Positions 19,459 to 28,741 of a stretch of 64,000 nt of DNA are shown here, piece by piece. How positions within the stretch are numbered: the first letter of the stretch is position 1; the number at the start of each line of letters is the position of its first letter. Source of the DNA: Sphingopyxis sp. (GTDB lineage Bacteria; Pseudomonadota; Alphaproteobacteria; Sphingomonadales; Sphingomonadaceae); the NCBI GenBank assembly GCA_013823985.1, contig PNNB01000056.1:1-64000 (forward strand). Reading direction: 5' to 3'. The translations under genes were made by a program, and so were the position numbers. The notes below the pieces were generated by a model. The model did not search any database. It saw nothing but the letters and a program-made list of their open reading frames with translations, and had not been told where the DNA came from.

Positions 19459-20124
19459 TTATGCGGGGTAGCGCAATCGGCCGATAAAGCGTGACAGACT
19501 GGGCACATATTCCTTCCGCGCACGCGCCTGCGCTTTCACCTTTTCAAATTGCATGACGTTGCCGATACGCCGATTCAGGAACGCCCGCGTAGCGGAGAAA
19601 TCTTCACTCTCGTCATTGATGAAGATACTCAGCGTGCTGCCATAGACAGCCGATAGCGTAGCGCGTTTTGTATAATGGTTGAAATCGCTGGCCGTATCGC
19701 CGGCAAGGCGCCACATCCGGTCGGCCGAGCGCCATCCGATTTTCGTAGCGCGCACGATGTTTTGGGGCATCGCCATGATCGTCATGGCGCGGCGCAGCGC
19801 TTCCCGGTCCGGATTCATAATCTCCAGACGGGTGGCTAGAAGAGCGGTGATCCGTTCCCGGATTTTCATCGTCTGCAGCTTTTCCGGGGGCTGGCGGTGC
19901 GCCAGCTCCACATCGATCGATTCAATCCAGCCGTCAATCATTACCATCGCACCGCCTTTATACGCCAGGGCGGCAACATCGGGGTCAATTTCCAACTGCG
20001 CCGCCGCCGATTCGACGGCTGCTGCGCTCCAGCCGTCAAAGGCAGCATTGCGAGCAATAAGCGGCGCGAGCGCGGCGCGAATTTCGTCAAGAGTGGCGTT
20101 GGCGAGAAGATTTTGAACGGTCAT
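19459..20124 (-). CDS. COQ9 family ubiquinone biosynthesis protein
   Basis: A 221-residue member of the COQ9 family, known from mitochondria, where Coq9 presents the lipid intermediate to the hydroxylase Coq7 during ubiquinone synthesis. The helix pair MKIRERITALLATRLEIM and the later IGWRSADRMWRLAGDTASDFNHYTKR with WxxD and the NHYTKR motif are the family signature. Such proteins are common in alphaproteobacteria, the lineage closest to mitochondria. No other ubiquinone gene is near. It lies upstream of feoAB on the same strand, but a likely operator separates them. Confidence 0.88.
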   Translation of the reverse strand: MTVQNLLANATLDEIRAALAPLIARNAAFDGWSAAAVESAAAQLEIDPDVAALAYKGGAMVMIDGWIESIDVELAHRQPPEKLQTMKIRERITALLATRLEIMNPDREALRRAMTIMAMPQNIVRATKIGWRSADRMWRLAGDTASDFNHYTKRATLSAVYGSTLSIFINDESEDFSATRAFLNRRIGNVMQFEKVKAQARARKEYVPSLSRFIGRLRYPA

Positions 20125-20162
20125 ATCTGAAACGTAGGCGCAATAAGGCGCTAATAAAAGAG

Positions 20163-21035
20163 CTATTGCTTACGCACCAGCACCAACGCCGCCATCACCA
20201 GCAAACTTCCTGTGAAATCGAGCAGACTCAGCGTCTCACCAAAGGCCACCCACCCTGCCGCCGCCGACAAAGCTGGTTGCAGCAGTAATGCAAGGCCGAT
20301 GACGAGCGGACTGAAATGCGGCAGGGCATAGGTCAAACAGCCTTGCCCTAAAAATTGCGATGTAAGGGCGAGCAACAGAACGGGCCACCATGCCGTCGGT
20401 ATAAGAACTTCGCCTGCATAGAGTGATGCAGGCAGCAGAACCAGCGCCGCAACGGCACTGGCCATCGCCAACGCGCCCCAGCTTTCGGTGTTTTCACGAA
20501 CGCGCATCATCATCAGTAGATAAACAGTGTATGTCAGGCCTGCGCCGAGGCAGAGTAGGTCCCCCGCGAAATGAACCGGCGATAGCTCAAGACTTTGGCC
20601 CATCAGCAGAGCGGCACCGACAAAGGCGAGAACCACCGATACGATCTGCCACTTGCCGGGCATCTTACGCGCTACCACCACCCCGTAAATCACCAGCAAC
20701 AGGCTAGCACAATTCGCAAACAGGGTCGCGTTGCCCAGCTTTGTTTGGAAAATGCCAATATGCCAAGCGATAATATCGATCCCGAAAAACACGCCTGCAA
20801 CGAGGATGAAAACAAAGGTCGGCGGACGGACAGACGACAGACGGAAACCGAATCGGTAGCCCACCAGAAAAAGAAACGGCGTCGCAAGCGCCAGACGCCA
20901 GAACCCTGTCGCAATAGGTCCGCTATCGGCATAGCGCACAAGCAACGGACCAAAGGCAATGGCGATATTCCCGGCGATTAGCGCCAGAAAGGCCAAAGTC
21001 TTGGGACTTTGCTGATGGAAAATCTTTGTCGGCAT
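20163..21035 (-). CDS. EamA/DMT family transporter
   Basis: A 290-residue membrane protein with about ten hydrophobic segments in two EamA repeats, the first starting ALIAGNIAIAFGPLLVRYAD and GFWRLALATPFLFLVG, the second FAGDLLCLGAGLTYTVYLLMM. This drug/metabolite superfamily exports amino acids, metabolites or drugs; substrate cannot be named. The ATG at 21035 was selected because upstream in-frame sequence reads as non-homologous and runs into the promoter region of the divergent ene-reductase gene. Confidence 0.87.
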   Translation of the reverse strand: MPTKIFHQQSPKTLAFLALIAGNIAIAFGPLLVRYADSGPIATGFWRLALATPFLFLVGYRFGFRLSSVRPPTFVFILVAGVFFGIDIIAWHIGIFQTKLGNATLFANCASLLLVIYGVVVARKMPGKWQIVSVVLAFVGAALLMGQSLELSPVHFAGDLLCLGAGLTYTVYLLMMMRVRENTESWGALAMASAVAALVLLPASLYAGEVLIPTAWWPVLLLALTSQFLGQGCLTYALPHFSPLVIGLALLLQPALSAAAGWVAFGETLSLLDFTGSLLVMAALVLVRKQ

Positions 21036-21108
21036 AAACCCCCGTTGCAATTTGCAACGCCTATCCGCATCTTGGCTGCAAACCAAAGCCTTAATGACAG
21101 GAAGATTT

Positions 21109-22203
21109 ATGACTGCAACTTTGTTCGATCCCATCCAGCTTGGTGCCATCAACGCCGCCAATCGCGTGATTATGTCGCCTCTGACGCGCGGACGCAGTAC
21201 AACAGGACACGTTCCCATGTCCGATCTAAAAGCTGAATATTACAGCCAGCGCGCCACAGCGGGTCTGATTATTGCCGAAGCCACGGGCATTTCGCAGGAA
21301 GGCCTAGGCTGGCCTTCGGCGCCGGGTGTCTGGAACGATACACAGGTCGCGGCGTGGCAACCGGTAACCGAAGCAGTGCACGAAGCAGGCGGACGTATCA
21401 TACTGCAATTGTGGCACATGGGCCGTCTGGTGCATCCCGATTTTCTAGGTGGCGCACAACCAGTTTCTGCTTCCGCGACCACAGCGCCGGGCGATGCGCA
21501 TACAGCGGAAGGGAAAAAACCTTATGCCGAAGCCCGCGCACTTGAAACATCCGAGATTCCACGGGTGGTTGAAGATTATGTCAATGCTGCCAAAAACGCC
21601 ATGGCTGCCGGATTTGACGGCGTACAAATTCACGCTGCCAATGGCTATCTTATCGACCAGTTCTTGCGGGACAACAGCAATTTCCGGACCGACCAATATG
21701 GCGGTTCGATCGAAAACCGCATCCGGTTGCTTCGCGAAGTCACTCAAGCGGTAGTCGATGCCATTGGGGCCGACCGCACATCGGTGCGGCTATCGCCAAA
21801 CGGGGAAACACAAGGCGTTGAAGATAGCAATCCTATCCCGCTGTTCACGGCCGCCGCCGCGGCACTGCAAGATATCGGCATTGCGTTCCTCGAGCTGCGC
21901 GAAGTGAAACCCTATGGCAACTTCGGCCGGACGGAAGTACCGCGTATTTCACCCCAAATTCGCGAGGTGTTCAAAGGACCTCTGGTTCTGAACCAGGAGT
22001 ATACAAAAGAATTGGCCGACGCCGATCTCGCCTCCGGCCTTGCAGACGCGATCAGTTTTGGCCGACCCTATATCAGCAACCCCGACCTCGTCGAACGCCT
22101 GAGAACAGGAGCCGAACTGACGCCCGATAATTACAAGACTTGGTATGCTCCCGGCGCTGAAGGTTATACGGATTATCCGTTCCTCGAAAGCGCCGACGCG
22201 TAA
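21109..22203 (+). CDS. Old yellow enzyme family alkene reductase
   Basis: A 364-residue FMN-dependent ene-reductase of the NemA/OYE class. It shows the N-terminal NRVIMSPLTRGR, the loop LQLWHMGRLVHPD, the active-site GVQIHAANGYLIDQFLRD and the QYGGSIENRIRLL motif. It reduces activated C=C bonds of enals, enones, maleimides or nitro compounds with NAD(P)H. The start at 21109 is backed by ACAGGAAG five bases upstream. The next gene, a fatty-acid hydroxylase family protein, starts five bases after the stop, so the two probably share a message. Divergent from the EamA gene. Confidence 0.95.
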   Translation: MTATLFDPIQLGAINAANRVIMSPLTRGRSTTGHVPMSDLKAEYYSQRATAGLIIAEATGISQEGLGWPSAPGVWNDTQVAAWQPVTEAVHEAGGRIILQLWHMGRLVHPDFLGGAQPVSASATTAPGDAHTAEGKKPYAEARALETSEIPRVVEDYVNAAKNAMAAGFDGVQIHAANGYLIDQFLRDNSNFRTDQYGGSIENRIRLLREVTQAVVDAIGADRTSVRLSPNGETQGVEDSNPIPLFTAAAAALQDIGIAFLELREVKPYGNFGRTEVPRISPQIREVFKGPLVLNQEYTKELADADLASGLADAISFGRPYISNPDLVERLRTGAELTPDNYKTWYAPGAEGYTDYPFLESADA

Positions 22204-22208
22204 GCGGG

Positions 22209-23000
22209 ATGGTCGAGGCGGGGTTGGGTCTTTATGCGATAGCTATCCCCGCCGGACTGCTTGTTCTTTTATCAGTCGCTGAATATCTGTGGCCACGCAG
22301 CGCGCGGGTTTTAGGTCGGATACCCCGTTGGCGGACTCATGCCCTGTTTTTCCTGACTAATGTTACGGTCGGCCGTGTGCTCGCGCTGCTTGTCGTCGTC
22401 GGCAGCGCTGCAGCTTGGGCACATGATCATGGCTTTGGTTTGTTCAACTATGTCGGCTGGCCGTGGTGGTTGGAAGCCGGGCTTGCCTTTATCTTGCTCG
22501 ATTTTGCGCTTTGGTTGCAGCATGTCGCTATGCACCGCTTTGGTTTTCTGTGGGTTATGCACAAAGTCCACCATAGCGACCGCGATCTGGACGCATCGAC
22601 AGCATTGCGTTTTCATCCGCTGGAACTGCTGTTTTCCACCCTTTATAAATCGGCTTCGGTGGTTTTTCTTGGCGTGCCTGTACTCGCGGCACTTGCTTTC
22701 GAACTTTGGCTCAATTGCAACGCCCTTTTTAACCACAGCAACGTCCGCCTTCCACGTAGCGTTGACCGCCTCTTACGCATCTTTCTCGTTTCACCGGACA
22801 TGCATTTGGTACACCACAGCACCGCTGTCGGCGAACAACAGCGCAATTACGGGTTTGCCCTGACATGGTGGGATCGTCTTTTCGCCACTTACGATTATGA
22901 ATCGACTATGGGCCGCGATGGGCAGACTATAGGGCTGGCCGAGATAGCAGACGAGCGTCCCGCACAATTTCTTTGGAGTATGAAGCAACCGTTGACGTAG
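22209..23000 (+). CDS. Sterol desaturase/fatty acid hydroxylase family protein
   Basis: A 263-residue membrane protein with four or five hydrophobic segments and the histidine clusters that bind the di-iron centre in this superfamily: HVAMHR, HKVHHSD, FNHSN and HLVHHS. The histidine pattern is complete, so it is likely an active oxygen-dependent hydroxylase or desaturase; substrates in the family range from sterols and carotenoids to alkylglycerols. It sits in tandem with an ene-reductase five bases upstream, which may hint at joint lipid or terpenoid processing (inference). Confidence 0.88.
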   Translation: MVEAGLGLYAIAIPAGLLVLLSVAEYLWPRSARVLGRIPRWRTHALFFLTNVTVGRVLALLVVVGSAAAWAHDHGFGLFNYVGWPWWLEAGLAFILLDFALWLQHVAMHRFGFLWVMHKVHHSDRDLDASTALRFHPLELLFSTLYKSASVVFLGVPVLAALAFELWLNCNALFNHSNVRLPRSVDRLLRIFLVSPDMHLVHHSTAVGEQQRNYGFALTWWDRLFATYDYESTMGRDGQTIGLAEIADERPAQFLWSMKQPLT

Positions 23001-23076
23001 CGTCACCGCCGCGTCTGCGCGGACTACTTGACGGGCACGAAAATCGGGCGCAGTTTTCCTCTCAGGAGTGGGGAAA

Positions 23077-25014
23077 ATGGCAAAAAAACGTACGATTGTT
23101 TTGGGAGCGGTAGCATTTATCGCGGTCGGTGCCGGGCTAACTTATGGCTGGCGCTACTGGCAGGAAAAGTCGGTTCTCGATGATTCACGCACCACTCAGA
23201 TCGCGTCCGACAAGGAAGTTACTTCCGGTCCGGCGATGAAGTTGCTGTGGGGCGATACCCATTTGCATACCTCGAATTCGATCGACGCCTTCGGCTTCGG
23301 CGTCAAGCTGGGGCCGGAAGAAGCGTTGCGTTTTGCCCGGGGGGAAGAAGTCACCTCAACGTGGGGGCTAAAGGCGAAACTGGAGCGGCCACTCGATTTT
23401 TTGGTCATTGCCGATCACTCCGGCGGACTGGGCGCGACCAAAGCATTGTACGACGCTCCCGGATTCCTGATCCGCGATCCGACACTGCGACGCTGGCATG
23501 ACGAAATGCACAAGGGCCCGGAAGGCATGCAACGGGTTACAGCGGAACTGATTGACCGCGTCGGCCGCAACGATCTTCCTAAATCACTCACCGATCCTGA
23601 ACGCCAGCGCAAAACATCAACCAACATCTGGACCAGCCACAGCACTCTGGTCGAACGCTACAATGAACCGGGCAAATTCACCGCATTCATGGGTTTTGAA
23701 TATACGCTAATGCCCGGCGGCAATAATCTGCATCGTGTCGTCATGTTCCGCGATGGCAAAAGCCGGACCGACCAAGTTCTCCCTTATGATCCCGGGCAAG
23801 GCGACACACCCGTCAGCCAACTGTGGGATTATATGGACAACTATGAGAAGCGCACCGGCGGCAAGGTGCTCGCTATTCCGCACAACAGCAATCTGTCCAA
23901 TGGCTTGATGTTCGAACTCGTCGGACCTGGAGGCGGTCCCATGACTGCCGAATATGCCCGCCGCCGTGCCGCACACGAACCTGTGGTGGAGATTACCCAA
24001 ATCAAAGGCGACAGCGAGGCACATCCCTTCTTATCCCCCAATGACGAATTTGCCGGCTACGGCATTGCCGGCTGGGAACTCGGAAATCTGACCATGCAGT
24101 CCGCGAAAAAGCCGCAAGATTTTGCAGGTGAGTATATTCGCGAAGCCCTAAAGCGGGGATTGGCGATTGAAGCCAAAACCGGCGTAAACCCTTATAAATT
24201 TGGCGTGATCGGCTCGACCGATAGCCATACAGGTCTCGCCACAGCAGATGAAAATAACTTCTTCGGGAAACATTCCGGCGGCGAACCCGATGCGACACGC
24301 GCGTCCGAGGCCCAGAATCTTGGCACCCGCGAGGGACGTTTTGGCTGGCATTATCTTGCCGGCGGATATGCCGCCGTTTGGGCAACTGCCAACACGCGAG
24401 CCGCGATATTCGATGCGATGATGCGTAAGGAAATTTACGCGACCACTGGACCTCGCATGACAGTGCGCTTCTTCGGCGGATGGGATTTCAAGCCTGAGGA
24501 TTTCGCAGGAAACTGGGTCATCGCTGGATACAGGCGCGGCGTGCCTATGGGGGCCGACCTGAAACCCGGACTGGGGAGGCCAACCTTCCTCGTGTCTGCC
24601 TTGAAAGATCCGATGGGCGCCAATCTCGACCGCGTGCAGGTAGTCAAAGGATGGGTCGACGCCTCGGGTCAGATGCAGGAAAAAGTCTTCGATGTGGTCT
24701 GGGGCGATGTCGAAAAGCGGCAGCGCGGGGCCAATGGAAAAGTGCCAGCGGTTGGTGACACGGTTAACATTACCAAGGCAAGTTACTCCAACAGCATTGG
24801 TGATCCTGAACTACAAACGGTGTGGAGCGACCCTGAATTCAACGCAAATCAGAAAGCCTTCTATTATCTGCGCGTCCTTGAAATCCCCACCCCGCGCTGG
24901 GTGTTGTTCGATGCAATTCGCTATGGCGCCAAGCTGTTGCCAGGCACCGAACTGAAATCGCAGGAAAGGGCATATTCGTCGCCGATCTGGTACAATCCGG
25001 CTAAACCGGGATGA
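23077..25014 (+). CDS. DUF3604 domain-containing protein
   Basis: A 645-residue protein with an N-terminal hydrophobic anchor or uncleaved signal (residues about 6-24), then a DUF3604 domain. The domain starts with WGDTHLHTSNSIDAFGFG, a PHP-phosphoesterase-like metal motif, and has later histidine blocks such as FLVIADHSGG, AIPHNSN and STDSHTG. These suggest a metal-dependent hydrolase of the amidohydrolase/PHP type in the periplasm. Substrate is unknown. AGGAG eight bases before the ATG at 23077 decides that start over an in-frame GTG nine bases upstream. Confidence 0.85.
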   Translation: MAKKRTIVLGAVAFIAVGAGLTYGWRYWQEKSVLDDSRTTQIASDKEVTSGPAMKLLWGDTHLHTSNSIDAFGFGVKLGPEEALRFARGEEVTSTWGLKAKLERPLDFLVIADHSGGLGATKALYDAPGFLIRDPTLRRWHDEMHKGPEGMQRVTAELIDRVGRNDLPKSLTDPERQRKTSTNIWTSHSTLVERYNEPGKFTAFMGFEYTLMPGGNNLHRVVMFRDGKSRTDQVLPYDPGQGDTPVSQLWDYMDNYEKRTGGKVLAIPHNSNLSNGLMFELVGPGGGPMTAEYARRRAAHEPVVEITQIKGDSEAHPFLSPNDEFAGYGIAGWELGNLTMQSAKKPQDFAGEYIREALKRGLAIEAKTGVNPYKFGVIGSTDSHTGLATADENNFFGKHSGGEPDATRASEAQNLGTREGRFGWHYLAGGYAAVWATANTRAAIFDAMMRKEIYATTGPRMTVRFFGGWDFKPEDFAGNWVIAGYRRGVPMGADLKPGLGRPTFLVSALKDPMGANLDRVQVVKGWVDASGQMQEKVFDVVWGDVEKRQRGANGKVPAVGDTVNITKASYSNSIGDPELQTVWSDPEFNANQKAFYYLRVLEIPTPRWVLFDAIRYGAKLLPGTELKSQERAYSSPIWYNPAKPG

Positions 25015-25041
25015 CCACTTTCGCGTCCTAAATCGACAGTC

Positions 25042-25542
25042 TCACTCGGCTTCAATCTCCGCAAGCATCGGGTCTGGATCGGCGATGCCCATTAGGCGGC
25101 GCATCGCGAGGCGAGCGAGGCGCTGGGTTTCAGTCTTGCGCCGTGCCGGCGCAAGCGGGACCAGCGCTGCCGGGCGAGCGATCTCGGCATCATAAGCATC
25201 GGCAATGATAAGACCGGCACGTTCGGGCAGATACGACTCCCCATGCAATGGATTAATATCAAACCCGGCGGGGACGGCCCAGAAGAAGCGATCGCAATAG
25301 TCGAGATATTCCGGCCATTTCTGGTCCCCTAACAAGTCGGCGCGCGCGCATTTGATTTCGACCAAAATGATCTCACCCTTAGAATTGATACCCATGAGGT
25401 CAGCGCGCCGGTTGTTGCGTAGCGACACCTCCGGTTGGACCATGATCTGGTTGCGCAGAAACAGACGTGACACGCCCCGCGCCACTGCCGCCGCGCCAGC
25501 AAAGGGAGTGGGAATCGGGGGCAGGGTAGCAACGTCAGCCAT
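25042..25542 (-). CDS. mmcB: MmcB family DNA repair protein
   Basis: A 166-residue protein of the MmcB/DUF2110-like endonuclease-fold family. The stretch RRADLMGINSKGEIILVEIKCARADLLGDQKWPEY shows the D-(x)n-E-x-K pattern of PD-(D/E)XK nucleases (here DLMG...EIK). In Caulobacter MmcB is part of the LexA-controlled mismatch/translesion response and helps ImuB-linked repair. I chose the ATG at 25542, where the protein gains its usual N-terminus; the upstream extension has no ATG. No SOS box was recognised upstream. Confidence 0.8.
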   Translation of the reverse strand: MADVATLPPIPTPFAGAAAVARGVSRLFLRNQIMVQPEVSLRNNRRADLMGINSKGEIILVEIKCARADLLGDQKWPEYLDYCDRFFWAVPAGFDINPLHGESYLPERAGLIIADAYDAEIARPAALVPLAPARRKTETQRLARLAMRRLMGIADPDPMLAEIEAE

Positions 25543-25623
25543 GACCGATTCTTTAGAACGTAAGTGGAACAAAATAAAGGCCCGTTTTACGGACCCCTAT
25601 CTTGTCAGCTATCTCATCCGCGT

Positions 25624-26346
25624 TTAGCGGTAGAAAATATGGTTGTCGATCGACCCGATGCGGGTCAGGCGCCAGCCCGGCGACACATGGCGGGCATGGA
25701 AGAAAAGGGCGCCTTCAACTGGGCTCTTCCAGCTATTTTCGAGGGCGATCCGACTGATGGCAACGGCGTTGCGCCAGTGGGTGCTGCCTGTGGCAATTGG
25801 AGGCATACCGCCGCCGCGCACGAATGAGAATTGGCTTTTTTGGTACACTACGCCACAAAGGGTAGTGGGAAAGCGTCCAGATTTAGCGCGGGCAATAACA
25901 ACGCGTGCAACGGCTAATTGGCCTGCAAGCGATTCGCCCTTTGATTCAAAATAGACAGCGCCTGCGAGGCAGCGTTCTTCGCTGTCCAGCGGTTCGGAAA
26001 TATCCTTCATGCGCACCAGTTCGGGTAATGACGAAGCGGAAATTATTTCATCGCGATCATCGTCCGCAAGAACAGTGGCGTCTTCCGAAGTATCTGCACC
26101 ACCATTTCCAGGAATGAAGATAATATCGCCATTTTCGCCCAGCTTGGTTGTGACTTCACCTGCTTTCAGGCGGTCTATATTTTGCTGGTCGGCTGCGATT
26201 TGCGCCGCATCAACAACGATGGATGATGCGCTGAGCGCTGTGCTTTGGTCATTACCGAAAGCAAAACCGGCATCGGCAGTCAAAACGGCGGATGCTAGTG
26301 TACACGAAATGGCCACCAGTGAGGCAGCCCGAACAATTTTCAACAT
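25624..26346 (-). CDS. Cell wall hydrolase, SleB-like
   Basis: A 240-residue secreted protein. A signal peptide covers about residues 1-29. The C-terminal hydrolase_2 (SleB) domain from about residue 125 opens with CLAGAVYFESKGES, where Glu of YFES is the probable catalytic acid, and continues to LCGVVYQKSQFSF and FFHARHVSP. SleB-like enzymes are lytic transglycosylases acting on peptidoglycan; in non-sporulating alphaproteobacteria they serve cell-wall remodelling. A long hydrophilic spacer rich in Asp separates signal and domain. The upstream 160 bases to DUF1491 carry no gene. Confidence 0.87.
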   Translation of the reverse strand: MLKIVRAASLVAISCTLASAVLTADAGFAFGNDQSTALSASSIVVDAAQIAADQQNIDRLKAGEVTTKLGENGDIIFIPGNGGADTSEDATVLADDDRDEIISASSLPELVRMKDISEPLDSEERCLAGAVYFESKGESLAGQLAVARVVIARAKSGRFPTTLCGVVYQKSQFSFVRGGGMPPIATGSTHWRNAVAISRIALENSWKSPVEGALFFHARHVSPGWRLTRIGSIDNHIFYR

Positions 26347-26513
26347 TAAACATACATTATTGCGGCGGCAGCAGCGGATGAGCCTCTAATATTTTGTTCT
26401 GGCTCTTCTTTTGTTGCATCCGACTCGCGTGTTTGCCTGGTCACCCCATTTGTGTCCCGCGCGACAACCTTCGCTACTCGTTGCGCGTCCACTTATTGTG
26501 CATCGCCGCACAG

Positions 26514-26858
26514 TCAAGAGTCGGCGGCCAAAAGTCCGTCCAACCGTTCTGTCGACGCGACGTCCAGTTCTAAAACCCACAAATCCGGATCGCGGTGAGT
26601 GCGCGTTCTCCAATATTTAGTGATTTCTGCGTCGTCGCCCCCAAGCGGTAGTGTTACAGGATGCCAAGCCAGCGTGCCATCCAACGCCGGGTAACGTTCA
26701 AAAAGAACGGGATTACAGCCCTTTATCTGGCCGACAAGAAGTATCGCTCCCGAAGTGGGGTCGCCCTTACGCAGCAATGTGGCAAATCCACCTTCGGCCT
26801 CGGCCAGCTTTTGCAGCGCCGAAACGCGAAACTGGCTGGTCAGCCGGGGGAAACTCAA
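26514..26858 (-). CDS. DUF1491 family protein
   Basis: A 114-residue protein of the DUF1491 family, recognised by the opening LTSQFRVSALQKLAEAEGGFATLLRKGD and the WVLELD segment near the end. The family is confined largely to alphaproteobacteria and has no known function; no catalytic motif, signal or membrane segment is visible. It overlaps the ptsN stop by four bases and so is probably made with PtsN. Confidence 0.82.
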   Translation of the reverse strand: MSFPRLTSQFRVSALQKLAEAEGGFATLLRKGDPTSGAILLVGQIKGCNPVLFERYPALDGTLAWHPVTLPLGGDDAEITKYWRTRTHRDPDLWVLELDVASTERLDGLLAADS

Positions 26859-27322
26859 GCGGCGTTGCGCTCTTCAGAAAGTGTGAGCAATGCGAACATC
26901 GCACCAGAATCTGCCGCGCCTCGCAACTGTGTGCGAAACTTCTCGTCCCGAAACAGACGCGATACTTCCGCAAGTGCGCGCAAATGCGATGCACCGTCCT
27001 GTGCGGGTGAAACCAGCGCACAGACCAGATCGACTGGTTCATCGTCCACCGCGTCATAGTCGACAGGTTTCGCCAACCGAGCAAAAACGGCAACGGGCAT
27101 ATCAATGCCGCTGACCTTGCAATGCGGTATGGCTGTGCCACCACCGAACCCTGTTGGGCCCAGACGCTCACGTTCGATCAGACCGTCGAGGACGGCACTT
27201 GCGTCGAGCAAATAATTTTCGGCAGCGAGGGTCGAAAGACGTGCGAGGAGGTCGGATTTGCCGGTGCAAACCAGATTCGCGACGACGGCTCCCTCAACGA
27301 GCCTTGTAGAAATTCGAATCAT
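26855..27322 (-). CDS. ptsN: PTS IIA-like nitrogen regulatory protein PtsN
   Basis: A 155-residue protein of the mannitol/fructose-type EIIA family, the terminal phosphate acceptor of the nitrogen PTS relay (PtsP-NPr-PtsN), which regulates potassium uptake and stress responses. The phosphorylated histidine lies in GGGTAIPHCKV. Its setting, directly after hpf, is the usual rpoN-hpf-ptsN arrangement, although rpoN is not in the window. The ATG at 27322 is taken instead of a TTG 13 codons upstream. The short gap to hpf (about 90 bases) suggests joint transcription. Confidence 0.92.
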   Translation of the reverse strand: MIRISTRLVEGAVVANLVCTGKSDLLARLSTLAAENYLLDASAVLDGLIERERLGPTGFGGGTAIPHCKVSGIDMPVAVFARLAKPVDYDAVDDEPVDLVCALVSPAQDGASHLRALAEVSRLFRDEKFRTQLRGAADSGAMFALLTLSEERNAA

Positions 27323-27411
27323 ATCTTGTTCAATTGCACCCGGTCGGGAACCGGGGAGCAAACCCCAAATATCTGAATATGTTTATATATATGTCGTGAT
27401 ACTGGCCGAAT

Positions 27412-27987
27412 TCAAGGTGACGATTTTGGTTCAACCCACCCGATCGTGCCGTCTTCGCGGCGGTAAACCATATTATGGCGGCCAGTGCCAGTGTTTTTAA
27501 ATAGCAGTGCCGGCGTGTTACGCAAATCCATCAGCATTACGGCATCCGAAACTGTGGATTCAGGAATATCAACGCTCATTTCCGCAACGATCACAGGGGC
27601 ATCAGGGGGAGGTGCGTCTTCGGTGAAATCGCCACCATCAAAAACGGTATAGGCCGCCTCTTCCTCACGCAGGGCATGTGCCGACTGCGCGTGCCTGTCC
27701 TGTAACCGGCGCATATAACGGCGCAGTTGCTTTTCAATACGGTCCGCCGCTTGGTCGAGCGCAACATGCGCATCTTGCGCCTCGCCCCGGCCCTTAAGCA
27801 CCAGCCCCTGCATTACATGCATGACAATATCACTGGTGAAACGTTCGTGCGGCCCACGACCAAATGTGGCGTGTGAAGATAGGGCCTTTGAAAAATATTT
27901 GTTGGTTATAGCCGTCAAACGCTTTTCGACATGGCTTTGCAGCGCTTCACCAGTTTCGACCTGATGTCCTGAAACCCTGATATCCAT
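27412..27987 (-). CDS. hpf: Ribosome hibernation promoting factor (long form)
   Basis: A 191-residue long HPF/RaiA-type protein. The N-terminal S30AE domain (about residues 1-100) opens MDIRVSGHQVETGEALQ and carries the basic segment LDQAADRIEKQLRRYMRRL that contacts the 30S decoding region. After a linker, the C-terminal dimerisation domain (about 140-191) has NMVYRREDGTIGWVEP. Long HPF joins two 70S ribosomes into inactive 100S dimers under starvation. AAGGAGA five to six bases before the ATG is a strong ribosome site. It follows dnaQ by 15 bases. Confidence 0.95.
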   Translation of the reverse strand: MDIRVSGHQVETGEALQSHVEKRLTAITNKYFSKALSSHATFGRGPHERFTSDIVMHVMQGLVLKGRGEAQDAHVALDQAADRIEKQLRRYMRRLQDRHAQSAHALREEEAAYTVFDGGDFTEDAPPPDAPVIVAEMSVDIPESTVSDAVMLMDLRNTPALLFKNTGTGRHNMVYRREDGTIGWVEPKSSP

Positions 27988-28002
27988 TGCCTGTCTCCTT
28001 TT

Positions 28003-28710
28003 CTAAAGCGCCGACTCGGACTCGAGCCAAAGCGCGTCCTTGATTTTGGCGATAAATTCGCTGTGCCGCGCGAGTTCCTCGGGCGAGGCACTGTGGGGAC
28101 GTGGTTCACGGAAAAGGCGTGTGCGCACAAGATCGCGAGTGCCACCTCCGGACGAATCACGGCCGGCACTGCCATCGTCGACAAGGCCAAGGCCGATCTG
28201 GCGGCCACCGGTCAGTTCTATGTAGAGCTGCGCTAGCAGCTCGGCATCAAGCAGCGCACCATGTTTAACGCGGTGGCTGCGGTCGATGCCATAGCGGGTG
28301 CAGAGCGCATCGAGGGACAACTTCGCACCAGGATGCTTGATCCGGGCTAGCGCAACGGTGTCGACCATTCGGTCCATCGAAATCGGCGCGAGGCCGCACT
28401 GCTGCAGTTCGTTGTTCAGAAAGCCGAAATCGAAGCTGGCATTATGCGCTACCAACGGACTATCACCCAGAAAAGCGAGCAATTCTTCTGCCTTGTGCGC
28501 AAAGAGAGGTTTGTCCGACAGAAACCGGTCCGACAGGCCGTGAACTTGCTCGGCGGCTGCGGGCATGGGACGCTGCGGATTGAAATAGGCGTGGTAGCTC
28601 TCGCCGGTCATTATCCGGCCGACCATTTCGATGCACCCTATCTCCACCATCCGATCCCCGGTGAGGGGGTCAAAGCCAGTCGTCTCGGTATCGAAAATAA
28701 TCTCTCGCAT
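28003..28710 (-). CDS. dnaQ: DNA polymerase III epsilon subunit
   Basis: A 235-residue proofreading exonuclease of the DnaQ/DEDDh class. Exo I is FDTETTGFDP (Asp7 and Glu9), Exo II is HNASFDFGFLN and Exo III is HGALLDAELLA, preceded by the histidine of DRSHRVKHG. It corrects replication errors as part of the core polymerase. The ATG at 28710 is chosen because residues upstream in the frame belong to coaE and have no exonuclease homology. It lies 31 bases after coaE within an origin-proximal minus-strand operon. Confidence 0.94.
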   Translation of the reverse strand: MREIIFDTETTGFDPLTGDRMVEIGCIEMVGRIMTGESYHAYFNPQRPMPAAAEQVHGLSDRFLSDKPLFAHKAEELLAFLGDSPLVAHNASFDFGFLNNELQQCGLAPISMDRMVDTVALARIKHPGAKLSLDALCTRYGIDRSHRVKHGALLDAELLAQLYIELTGGRQIGLGLVDDGSAGRDSSGGGTRDLVRTRLFREPRPHSASPEELARHSEFIAKIKDALWLESESAL

Positions 28711-28741
28711 TCTGTTACTGAATGTGAGCCTGTTTTCAGGC

